Origin: Liolophura sinensis
Taxonomy: Eukaryota > Mollusca > Polyplacophora > Chitonida > Chitonidae
Length of the DNA stretch: 64,000 nucleotides
Assembly (NCBI RefSeq): GCF_032854445.1
Contig: NC_088306.1
Coordinates: forward strand, 1,242,501 to 1,306,500
Direction of reading: 5' to 3'
In this document: one piece after another, positions 12,801 through 21,599 of the stretch
How positions within the stretch are numbered: the stretch's first letter is position 1
How the letters are laid out: every line of letters begins with the position of its first letter
Translations under genes and position numbers: made by a program
Notes under the pieces: model-generated
Seen by the model: only the letters and a program-made list of their open reading frames with translations
The model's database searches: none
Told to the model about the DNA's origin: nothing

Positions 12801-13781
12801 CTTTCCCTTTAACAGAATGTGGAAGGTCTGGGTCTTGTTCTATTTTACCTTTATATATTTATCAAGAATATCCTGTTTTTTTTTTGGTTACAGAAATGCT
12901 AGGAAAAAAGAAATTATTAAAGCATATAGAAAATTAGCAGTACAGTGGCATCCTGACAAGTTTGAAGGTGATGATAAGAAAAAAGCGGAGAAGATGTTCA
13001 TAGATATAGCATCCGCAAAAGAAGTCCTAACAGATCCAGGTGAGTTTGGAGCGATCCGCCTTTGTTCATTCCTGGGGTAGAACTTTATTCAAAATAGAAA
13101 TTCATTTAGCATTATGTTGCAAACAACATTTCTTCATTCATGGTGTGGAAATTAGCAATTCATTTGTGGCAAGCAATGTTTGTACATTCTAGGTGGAGAT
13201 TTTTATGTAAAATGAAAATTTATCCTTAAAAGCTAAAAGGGGGAAATAAAAATTTTAGTTTGAACTCTTAAAGATTATTTTCCTTTATGTTCTTTACTAC
13301 ATTTGTCCTAAAATTTCAACGTTGACTGGCGACTTTTTTTGCCTGATCCGGAGAGTTCTGCTCTTCTTAGAAAGATGTTTTAAGGTTTGTTTGGAGGTAG
13401 GATGATATACGACAGAAATAACGTAACTTTCAGCACCAGAGGGAACATTTTGTGAACTTCTTTTGCCTCTGAAATACATTTTTCATCCAGTTTTATTAAG
13501 GCATATATTTTGACTGAAAACTATATTAGTTAGTGTCAGAAATTGATTAAAATCAACCAGTCTGCATTGAATCATTTATGTGGCGTAAGTTTCAGGCCTC
13601 TTGCTCATCATTGTCATCTTGTTTTACGTTTTCAGAAAAACGTCAGAAGTTTGACAATGGTGAAGACCCCTTAGACCCCGAACAGCAACAAGGGGGCCAA
13701 GGGGGACCTTTCTGGCAACAGGGATTTAATCCATTTGGCGCTGGGGGTGGGGGATTCCAATTTAAGTTTAACTTTAATTAA
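3773..13781 (+). CDS. DNAJC3: DNAJC3 (p58IPK), ER-lumenal TPR/J-domain co-chaperone; complete, 11 exons
   Basis: Coding exons are 3773-3851, 4769-4879, 7326-7450, 7981-8055, 8742-8885, 10299-10480, 11030-11255, 11852-11972, 12369-12501, 12894-13039 and 13636-13781. Spliced they total 1488 nt, or 495 residues plus stop, against about 504 in human DNAJC3. All phases join. Residues 1-26 form a hydrophobic signal peptide. Residues about 30-360 carry TPR units (e.g. HLEMGKKLLAAGQLADALSH, KRATVFLALGKSRSALPDLD). The J domain begins at KRDYYKILGVKR (388-399), has the catalytic HPD at 418-420, and is followed by a glycine-rich end and a terminal FQFKFNFN. In animals the protein acts with BiP (HSPA5) in the ER lumen, binding unfolded clients by its TPRs and stimulating BiP ATPase through HPD; it also restrains PERK signalling. 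The start at 3773 has a strong Kozak context (A at -3, G at +4) and gives the best signal peptide. An in-frame ATG at 3725 is the only other serious choice. Confidence 0.96.
4769..4879 (+). CDS. DNAJC3: DNAJC3 exon 2 (first TPR)
   Basis: Acceptor tgttgcag, donor gtgagt. Encodes GVEGITAQEVAQHL and GKKLLAAGQLADALSHYHAA. The second stretch is nearly identical to the human protein and begins the first TPR helix pair. A SINE sits only 21 bp past the donor. Confidence 0.95.
4901..5165 (+). mobile_element. Full-length SINE-A with 13-bp target-site duplication
   Basis: The head carries a pol III A box (tggctcaattagttagcgc) and a B box (gagttcaagcccagc), as in tRNA-derived SINEs. The body and the tail 'caaataaataaataaa' follow. 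The 13 bases 'acctttacagctg' flank it exactly on both sides (4888-4900 and 5166-5178), a clean target-site duplication that fixes the element's borders. It lies in DNAJC3 intron 2 in the sense orientation, 21 bp after the exon 2 donor. Confidence 0.92.
5501..5543 (+). repeat. Short conserved segment shared with 55117-55158
   Basis: This segment reads GYLISRLTTGALGK in one + strand frame. A second copy at 55117-55158 on the - strand differs by four bases in the shared codons, all silent. Similarity is weaker but visible back to about 5472. It lies inside DNAJC3 intron 2. It may derive from a transposon or an old gene fragment; I do not recognise the protein. Confidence 0.6.
5544..7118. other. 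Rest of DNAJC3 intron 2, unassigned
   Basis: AT-rich intronic sequence. No gene or clear repeat was recognised between the conserved segment and the SINE at 7119. Confidence 0.4.
7119..7281 (+). mobile_element. 5'-truncated SINE-A
   Basis: Starts within the body (ctggccgtatgtgagaaggt) and continues through 'ccaccataatgctggc' to an aataaataaataaa tail. The tRNA-like head is absent. It lies 45 bp upstream of DNAJC3 exon 3. Confidence 0.85.
7326..7450 (+). CDS. DNAJC3: DNAJC3 exon 3 (TPR)
   Basis: Acceptor ccctgacag, donor gtaagt. After joining phase 1 from exon 2 it reads DGDPSNYMTYFKRATVFLAL, then the TPR pattern GKSRSALPDLDKVVELKPDF. Confidence 0.95.
7981..8055 (+). CDS. DNAJC3: DNAJC3 exon 4 (TPR)
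   Basis: Acceptor cattttgcag, donor gtaagt. Encodes ARIQRANVLLKQGKLDEAEK and DYKTV, closely matching the corresponding human TPR. Confidence 0.95.
8742..8885 (+). CDS. DNAJC3: DNAJC3 exon 5 (TPR)
   Basis: Acceptor tttgttttag, donor gttaat, which is GT but not a strong consensus. Encodes 48 residues, including TAHYYYDRGDYEAAISILSR. The following intron carries a minisatellite. Confidence 0.92.
9750..10238. repeat. 34-bp minisatellite in DNAJC3 intron 5
   Basis: The unit resembles 'gaaaacataggatagtgggt' followed by 'cctggatagtcatg', 34 bp. Several units are shortened to 24 bp and read 'gaaaacagggaatattgggt' plus 'cctg'. About 14-15 units run to within 61 bp of the exon 6 start. Long open frames on its - strand are by-products of the repeat. 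Confidence 0.93.
10299..10480 (+). CDS. DNAJC3: DNAJC3 exon 6 (TPR)
   Basis: Acceptor ttgttctcag, donor gtaagt. Encodes ICPWNAELRELRADCYIAMG and KLRNDNTAAYYKVSKLHYD, strongly alike to the family. The acceptor lies 61 bp after the minisatellite. Confidence 0.95.
11030..11255 (+). CDS. DNAJC3: DNAJC3 exon 7 (TPR)
   Basis: Acceptor tgttcttacag, donor gtatgt. Encodes IRECLKLDPDHKQCFPHYKK and onward to SHICHCQSK. This is the family's longest TPR exon and has the usual spacing. Confidence 0.95.
11852..11972 (+). CDS. DNAJC3: DNAJC3 exon 8 (TPR)
   Basis: Acceptor cctttctcag, donor gtgagt. Encodes VRDAVNACNEVLHMDPDNVD and ALCDRAEAFIADEQYEQ, one TPR unit. It ends in phase 1. Confidence 0.95.
12369..12501 (+). 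CDS. DNAJC3: DNAJC3 exon 9 (last TPR, start of J domain)
   Basis: Acceptor gtttcctcag, donor gtaagt. Encodes GLKKAQKLLKQSLKRDYYKI and LGVKR. The J-domain helix I begins here at KRDYY. Confidence 0.95.
12894..13039 (+). CDS. DNAJC3: DNAJC3 exon 10 (J domain with HPD)
   Basis: Acceptor tttggttacag, donor gtgagt. Encodes EIIKAYRKLAVQWHPDKFEG, with the HPD triad required to stimulate Hsp70 ATPase, then helix III (FIDIASAKEVLTDP). Confidence 0.96.
13636..13781 (+). CDS. DNAJC3: DNAJC3 exon 11 (C-terminus)
   Basis: Acceptor acgttttcag. Encodes EKRQKFDNGEDPLDPEQQQG, a glycine-rich stretch, and a terminal FQFKFNFN followed by TAA. The family ends similarly. No KDEL-type retention signal is present, as is usual for DNAJC3. 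Confidence 0.95.
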
Positions 13782-15423
13782 GGACACATTAAATACATAT
13801 TTTATAAAGTCTGTCACATTATGAGTTTATTTGTCATGGTTTTGTTTAATCTAGAGCCCTTTTCTCACAAATAGGTAAAGAGAACCCAACCCACTTTCAC
13901 AAAACATTGCGAATCAGTTTTTGTAACTTTCCTCAAAAATCATGACACCATGTGAGGCTGTAATATGTGAGTCATTTACGGAAAGGGCTAGAGAAACGTA
14001 AGTAACAAAGTTTTTTGAAAGAGGACCCTGGGGTCTGTTTCTCAACGGCATTGTAATGTAACGTCAGTCGCATGTAGGACATCACTGTGTGGCATCATGG
14101 GAAGGGGTGATTTTACGCACTCTTTGAGAAGCAGCCATCAAAGATCCGCCCTGACTGTGATTAAAAATGTTTATAGACAGCATATAATGAGATAGTTCTG
14201 TATAAGCTGATAATTAGGGTTAACTGAATTTCTGGAATAGGACATAAGGTTAGTTTATTTGTTTATTTATTTTGTGTTAGCAAACATTTTTATCTTCAGT
14301 TAATGAAAGGCTGTTCCATAATGCCTGAAGGTTTTTTTTTTTTTTAACGTCCCTTTTTTGTTTTGTTTTTTTAATACAGAGATGAATCCAAGCACTATGG
14401 ACATTTTTGATAGGGTTGTTCGTTTTGATTGAGTCATTCTTTGTTACTCGGTTTAACCTGGAAAGAAACTTAGAAGAAGAAAAACTCCCTCAGCAGATTT
14501 GCATTGCTTGGAACAAAGTTTTTGTACTAATTCATGTTGTTGACCTCATTACATTGTACCCAACATTGAGATAAAGGCATGTTAGAATTTGTAGTAAATT
14601 CACCTGCTTCTCCTCAGCAAGGCCACCATTCCAGTGAACTGTATTTCACTTAGAGTTTGGTATGTTAATATACACTGCCATGAGCACATAATGTGTTTCA
14701 TACAATACTTTTGATAACAACACTAATTTTGTTCTGATAAGAAATTAATCAAGCCTCACAAAAAACTGTTAAGTGGCTGTAAAAGGTGGATGAACCAATC
14801 AGAATTGAGGAAAACGCCTCGCTTGAGAAAGGCTTAACTTCGGTGAAATACGGTAAATCACTGGTCTACAGAAAACAGAATTGTTGAGAATTGATAGTTT
14901 GTAGGATTCGTGGCTCAAGAATTGTTGCAGAGATCTTTGTAGAGTTTCAGGGAAAAGCAGACGCTGAATCTCAGCAAAACGAAGACGTCAATAATGTATA
15001 ATACAGTAAGTATAAAATAAAACTTTGAAGAATTTCAGATACTGTAACATGTTTGGATCATATTTAGGCCGATCTGTTTTGCACATTAAGTCCTGTTGTT
15101 CATGGAAGGGGATATGGGTTTGCTGGTCTTCTATTTTGCTCAAAAACATTGAATTTCGAACTGTAGGATAAGCACTCATCAAGAAGTGATATTTATGATT
15201 GGCCGATAAATAATTTAAAGACACGTTTAGAAGTTCAGATGGCCTGATATTTTCTTTCCGGAGAGTTTAGTTATCACTGCTCTGATTTTACTCTCTATGC
15301 TGTAACTCATTTTATGATAATGTTAGCGCATGATCTTTATCCTGCTATTAATGAATAAGCCATTTTTTTATAACCCAAGACTTGAGTCTCAGACACCGTT
15401 TTTTGTGAGTAAATGGAAATAGT
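13782..15423 (+). other. Probable DNAJC3 3' UTR and downstream spacer
   Basis: AT-rich sequence without genes. An AATAAA at about 15016-15021 is a candidate polyadenylation signal, but nothing else confirms the transcript end. Confidence 0.3.
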
Positions 15424-15679
15424 GAAACTTTATACGAGCTAAAAAAATTCTAAAAATCAATTTAGTCTTTCGTCAGTTTGAAATATTTTTGAATGCTAAA
15501 TTCTGAAATTCAGAATGTTGATTTTCAAGCATGTAATAGTGCTGCGTGAAAAGAAATTTATACCAGCTAAAAAGTCCAAAAAATCAGTTTAGACTTTCGT
15601 CATTTTGAAAATATTTTTCAACACTAATTTTAGACTTGATTTGCAAACATGTAATAGTGTTGTGTGAAAAGAAATCAGA
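15424..15679. repeat. Two diverged tandem copies of a ~128-bp unit
   Basis: Both copies contain 'tatac(g/c)agctaaaaa', an 'agtctttcgtca'-like core and 'catgtaatagtg(c/t)tg(c/t)gtgaaaag'. The starts at 15431 and 15559 are 128 bp apart. They are AT-rich and non-coding. Confidence 0.75.
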
Positions 15680-16740
15680 TGCCTTGTGACCGTAAACGAA
15701 TCACAACACTAATTTTGCAGACAACACAAATTCTTTGACTGGTTTCCCAAAATTCGACTGATCTCTTACTTTATAACAAGGAAACACTCTCTATTTGGGT
15801 TTCATTAATTTATTGTAAAATAATATCCGTCTTTAACGGAGATTTAAATTATGACTATGGTATGGAACGGCTTAGTGGACCTGTTATTGCACATTCTGTA
15901 AGAGGTTTAGTTTGATATTTAATATTTATACATGAAATGATAGAACGTATTAAATGGTGTGAAAAGGCTGTATACACAGTGCAGTTTTGGGGTTTGATGC
16001 GGTTATTGAGTAGAAGAAGTAGGATTTGACAGAAACAGTGCTTAGGATCAAGTAAAATTGAGCTCAAATGTGTAGTAAGGTTCATCAGACAGGCCACTGA
16101 AAACGATGCCTAAAATTTATCTTTTTAGATGTTAAAGAGTGTTAAAGACATTGAAGTGTTTGAATTCTGTGGTGGGCCTTACTCCTTTAATACTGGCCTG
16201 ACTGACAGTGTTTAGGAACTCTGATGTCACATGGCATATTTCCTTATGTTCACCAGAAGGAAGGATTATTTTAGAACATTCTTTCAGAGATTTTTTTACG
16301 CATATGGATAAAATATCTGCGCGATCTTCGCCAAGACAGCGGTACCAATACCAAGTTTTGGCTTTAATTGCTGCTTGTATATTGTGTACACCTATCTTAT
16401 AATCCGGGTGTCAGTAGTTCCTTCCCAATATCAATGCCATTTTGTGGGTTAATTTGCTATATTAGAGAGACAGAGCTACCGCTGTAATTCTGATATCAAT
16501 ACTGTGTTCGAGATTTAAACCATTCAGAACGGGCTGCTGACAGAAAATATCAGGATATGTTTTACAGATTTTTGTTTTGCCCTGGGTTTAGTCCAGATAT
16601 CAGTGTCATTGTTTCATTTTGCTGGGAGTAAGCCAATCCCGTGTTTGTACGTGCAGTAGCCAATTCCGCGTCATTTTTCATTTTCCATCTGTTATATTTG
16701 TACATCTCATCATGTACCCAAACACAAATGTTTGTACATA
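15680..16740. other. Non-coding DNA, nothing recognised
   Basis: AT-rich spacer between the tandem copies and the next short repeat. No gene or repeat family was identified. Confidence 0.4.
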
Positions 16741-16800
16741 ATAAATTGTTATCATTTAGTAACAAAACAGGTAAATTGTTATCATTTGGTAACAAAACAG
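16741..16800. repeat. 30-bp direct duplication
   Basis: 'taaattgttatcattt' plus '(a/g)gtaacaaaacag' occurs twice in tandem with two differences. Confidence 0.8.
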
Positions 16801-16926
16801 AAGCTAACTGTCTGTTGTGTTCTGTGGTTGTTAACGCTATTGACATCCACCACATTGTAACCCTCTTCAGATGTGTTGGCTTAACGGATCAACTTGTCAG
16901 CTGTTTCCAGGGACACGTGACCGCTT

Positions 16927-17213
16927 TGGTGGCCTAATAGTTAGTGTCATGCCAAAGACTTTAAAATTGGTACTTGTTGCTGCCTCGCTTGGCGTTTGGC
17001 ACTAAGAGGTTAGAGCAAGGAAACAAGACTGGTGTCGGTTGGGGTGTCATGTCTGGTGTCTTTGCCATGATACTTAAGTGGGGGCAGCCATTTGCATGGG
17101 GTCATGGACTCTCCCTGTCACAAAAAGACACCGTATATGTTCACTCACCTAATGACTTCTCGTCGTCATATGACTAAAAAATTGTCAAATATGAAGTAAA
17201 ACCATAAGCATTT
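16927..17213 (+). mobile_element. SINE-B copy
   Basis: Starts with the A-box region 'ggtggcctaatagttagtgt'. The rest of the head is partly deleted. It then follows the family body ('tgccaaagactttaaaattg', 'cttgttgctgcctcgcttgg', 'gtgtcatgtctggtgtct') and ends near 'tcgtcgtcatatgactaaaa'. Confidence 0.8.
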
Positions 17214-17442
17214 ATTCATTCCACGGACATGTGATTGCTTTTGCGTACTTAATGCGATTAACTTACGTATGTGTTATTCGTGTTTCACGGCCCATGCGTT
17301 GACAGTCATTGTACTACCCCGTCAACCCACCCCAATAAATCCTCGTCCGATGCGTTAAATTGCCTGGAACTTCTTACATTCACCGTATGGCTGAAATATT
17401 GCCGATGTGGCGTTAAGCCATAATCATTCATTCATTCCTTTC
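17214..17442 (+). mobile_element. Possible third SINE family, tail end
   Basis: Ends in 'gatgtggcgttaagccataa' plus 'tcattcattcattc'. A near-identical tail recurs at 47841-47876. The simple-repeat tail and recurrence suggest a retroposon; the head is not clear. Confidence 0.4.
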
Positions 17443-17479
17443 ACAGTGCGTTTGAAGAATGTGCGTTATCATTCGTATT

Positions 17480-17607
17480 ATCTATTTGATCGGTGTTTCA
17501 TACGCCGTATTCTAGAATATTTCACTTATACGACGGCAGCCAGCACTATGGTGGAAGGAAACCGGGCACATCAGTTTGGGGTAAACCCACAACCATCCGC
17601 AGGTTGA
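17480..17607 (-). mobile_element. SINE-A fragment
   Basis: Read on the + strand it runs from 'ctatttgatcggtgtttcat' through 'cgacggcagccagcactatgg' to 'ccatccgcaggttgaca'. The head half is missing. Confidence 0.78.
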
Positions 17608-17639
17608 CACACCATGTGTACGTAAGTAATACTGGACTT

Positions 17640-17830
17640 AAGTGGCGCTTAGCCAGCGCCGTACTTCTGAATATTTCACGATAATAGACGACTGTATAGT
17701 AAGTTTTCAGGGTGGAGGAAACCAGAGTAAACGGACCTAAACTCGCCAAGTAACTGACGACGACACCCACACGCATAACCCTCAAGTTTTCACGCGTGAT
17801 GCAAACTGAAAGTGTGTGTCATATGGGTGG
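17640..17830. repeat. Degenerate SINE-like fragment (body family D)
   Basis: Shares 'gccgtacttctgaatatttc'-like and 'ggaggaaacc' phrases with SINE-A but then diverges ('cgccaagtaactgacgacga'). Related wording recurs near 32190-32340, 39580-39680 and 44665-44720, suggesting an older interspersed family. Confidence 0.35.
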
Positions 17831-17879
17831 GAGGCCAGTGGAAACCCGATAGTGTTATTCACCGCTTAGCTGGACCTTC

Positions 17880-17990
17880 ATGGCGTTTTGGTTAGCGTGA
17901 AAGTGCAGCACAATGGCTCTGGAGCCTCACATCAATGTGGTCGCTCTGAGTTCAAGTCCAGCTCATACATGCTGGCTTCCTCTCCCTTTC
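17880..17990 (+). mobile_element. SINE-A head fragment
   Basis: Carries the head's 3' part ('ctctggagcctcacatcaat', 'ctgagttcaagtccagctca', 'gctggcttcctctcc') and stops before the central body. Confidence 0.7.
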
Positions 17991-20820
17991 TATGCTCACA
18001 TTCCTTCTCTCTTATAAGGGTTTGAACTCTGCTGGTTGGTAAACACATTAAAACAGCACTATAACTCCATTAAAAGTGTTAAATTTTAAAAACTCTGAGG
18101 CATAGTTTTAAGGCTTTGACTAACCAGCTCTATATATGCATTACTTCAAAGACTTTTAATGGAGTTGAAATGTGAACATTTTGAAGAATGTCAACGTTAA
18201 ACATTAACACTCAACCCCTTGACATTCAGTCATTTTATGCGGGAATGAAGCTAGAAACACCATATTGGCATGTACAAAGCTAAGAAAAATACTGGTGGAC
18301 AGAAAACCAAACTACCTGCTTGTTTCTCATGCCCAACAAATATATCTTTTCTTCGCTGATGACCCAAGGAACATGACCCGCATAAATATCATGTGACTGA
18401 GTTGAAAGGTCAAATATTTTATACATAATAATTCAGTTTTTTCAAATAATTATGAACAGAGAGCTCAAATTCCACTCAAATTTGTTTCTGTGTGATAAAA
18501 ATCACCTAAGAATTGAATACCAGTTTTCTTTGCTTCAGATAGCTACAATGCAACCTTGTTAAAACTGATTAACTAGCAGTTACCATGGTAACTAAAATGT
18601 ACTTGTTAACAATGAATAGAACAGATAAGTAATACACGTTGTACACATGTGCTGTGCATTTGTAAAAATTCCGGGGGAATGTCCTAAAACCCATTTATGA
18701 GCACGTACTTTATAATTTCACAGAGCTGACCTATTTTAACCCCTATCATAATTTTACCTGTGAAAGGTCAAAGGTCAGTGAAGCTCAAAACTACACATTC
18801 TCTGAAACGTGACATTAACAAGCACCATCAGAGATGTTACACCACATCACCTCGTCACCACGATATGTCGTTGACCTACATGGACTACATAAACATAACA
18901 CAACAATTCGACAAATACAAACTTGACAAATTAGCCACATTGATGAACACAATATGAGTCATAAAACATAGTTACCACTGTTGTAACCAAACTATAGAAA
19001 TCTGAATAATTCTGGCATTTATCACCTGGAACACATTAACACCATGGTGTTTGTACACATAATATTTAATAAACCCAACAATGTGTAACAAAGGCAGTGT
19101 ATAGTACTTGGGGCGTAGAACGTTATGGCTTTAGAGATACACATCATGTCCAGATTAGTGGATTTTCTATCAAATTTATAAAATCATGTCACCAAAACTT
19201 TCACGTAACTTGTGTTGCTTACATTTGTCTCTTTTTGCTGTTAGATTTCACCCAGTGTCGTTCAACATTTGAATCACCTGAGTGCCAGTCTTCGGAACAA
19301 TTTAGAACAAGTTACCTAACAGTTGACGCCTGGCTGTGGCCTACCAGGAAATCGAGCAGTACGCAAATCAGAATTATGATGGACAGTGAAATCTTCTGGA
19401 ACATATGTCAGATTTACAGATGTGCATGTAGCACTCTCTCTGAACTCTCTGAACTGACCAAACAATGATGCCATTGGAACTGGCGTGACAAAAAGAGTGC
19501 AGCAAGCCACCAGAGACTTGCACCAACAATTGAAAAACAGTGTTTAGATGTTGCAGCGGAATGGAAGACAACACAAGAATCCCCATGGAAATGACCACGA
19601 CATACGTTTATAGCTCCTCCATCTGCAAAGCTTGAATATATATACCTTATTTCATGACCATGTATCGTTTTTTTTTATATTTCTTATGAACAAATTTCCA
19701 ACAAAGTAATACATTTGCTTGCTTTCTTTGAAACTGTTTTTCTTTCTCTTTAAATTTTACACTATATTTACATTATCAGAGGCTTAGTGATATTATCAAA
19801 AAAAAATAATGTAAGATTAATTAATTTATGATTCTGGCAAATTCTTTCATGAAAGAAAGACATCCAAAGTTCAGCTGAACTGGAGTAGCTGTCACATTAA
19901 GGTCTGTTTTTGTCACAGGTTTAATAAAAAGATACTCTGAAATAAAGAGAAAAAATATTGTCAATATTGATACTAAATTTACCTATAATGACTCTGTTCC
20001 GTCATTACTTCATTTATCAAGGTTAGATCTCATCATATATCTCTCCAAAACAGTTTTTGGGTGGACTTGATTATGGATTGTGGGTGTTTTGTCCATTTGT
20101 GATGTAATGTGTGGGCGTTTTGTCCTAGGGTATTTTGACTGCGGGCTTTTTGTCTGGAGGACTCCAATGTCACCAATCCCAGTAACATTAAAACTTTTAA
20201 GCCGGGAAGGAACTTAATCGCCCGCGAAATACGCTGACAATATTCGTTGGCAGCAGAGTTACAGACACACAAGGCGGATTTTCCCGATAATCGTGTTCAG
20301 TAGGTCATGTCATATGACGTAGTAACCCATGTGACACAAACAAAATATCAGAGGTCAACACAATTCCGTGGTGTTTGATTGGTCAGCTCGATCAACTCGA
20401 TCGCCGAAATTCGCTGGAGCGGACAGATTACGTGGACTGAGTGAATTCGCCGGCGTATTTAATCGCTAGAAAACGACATGTCCGAAAGCGAATTTCAGGT
20501 CGGACAAAATCGTCTGTGAAATACGCCAGCGCAGACACAATAGGTGGATTTTAGAAAGTCACAAAAATCGCCCGTACGAAGGGAAAACCCGTAGGTTGTG
20601 TCCCCCAATAATGGAATGAACGATTCCGCATTATACCCAAGATTATAAAATAAATCCATTATTTCATAGGTTAATGTATAATGTGCTGCAAAAATCCAAT
20701 AATGTTGTAAGCAGATAAATTTAAATCTACTAAATGGTATAACTGCAAAAATATATTTATACACTTCATATTTCATTCACATATGAAGTGAATGGTTCAG
20801 GAACATTAAAGGAACATATG
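17991..20820. other. Non-coding or unassigned DNA
   Basis: No gene is supported. 20180-20560 contains a degenerate motif cluster ('cagacacacaaggcggattt' and 'cagacacaataggtggattt'; 'gaaatacgc' phrases in both orientations) that looks like an old DNA-transposon remnant. Confidence 0.35.
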
Positions 20821-20821
20821 T

Positions 20822-20895
20822 TACATTATACTGATGATATCGGCCCAACCAGTAGTGCATGTGTCCTTGTCCCAACCTCTCAGAGCTGAACACCT
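20822..20895 (-). mobile_element. Small SINE-B fragment
   Basis: 'acattatactgatgatatcg' plus 'gcccaaccag' matches the equivalent part of the - strand SINE-B copy at 42210-42240. The rest is not recognisable. Confidence 0.4.
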
Positions 20896-21599
20896 AAATA
20901 TTGCCATTTTCCCAATAACAAATCAATCAGTAGGTATAAACTGAGTTCAGCTGAACGAGCACCTGTTCTGACTAGCTCTTGCAGGAGTTCAGTGAATGAC
21001 AGTAGACGTATAAGTGTGCATATATGTATAGGTATATATACCCATACATATACATATCCGTACATTCAAATTAACCGTTATATATTCCCCTGAATGACAC
21101 GTGTGTGGACTATAATCTCCAGGAAGCTGTGTTTACTGAAAACGTGGAACACGTGACGACAATTATATGTTGCGTTTATGTACCGTATATACATATAATT
21201 ACAGTTGTGCGGAAACATTAGTGTCTTATAAATATAACAGCAGGGGATTTTCTGTTGAATTTGCATATGCTCTCCATTTATTTGAATACATTGTTGTTTG
21301 TGATTCACGTCAAATGATCCCCTACTTCATAGGAGTACACTGTAGTCACTTTCACCTTTTTTTTATTCACCAGTTCATTTACATATACTAAATATAAATT
21401 TTTTTTTATGTGTGGATTTAAAGGTGTGCCTCATTTTGCCTTCTAAATTGGCGACGAAAGTCAGCGCGGAAGGTTTCTAAAGGTGATGAATGAACGTATG
21501 AGCTAGTAAGACTTGAGAGAAATTGTTTAGCGTATAGATGTTAAGTATTTTCAGTGTCATAAAAAGAGATTCAGTGTGTTAAAGTCTTGGAGATAAAGT

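Noticed and set aside
19430..19610. - strand stretch reading VGASLWWLAALFLSRQF, considered as the missing BOK C-terminal exon
   Set aside because: The nearest good acceptor (ctttgcag) is out of phase with the BOK donor, the matching frame hits a stop at once, and the likeness is limited to hydrophobic composition.
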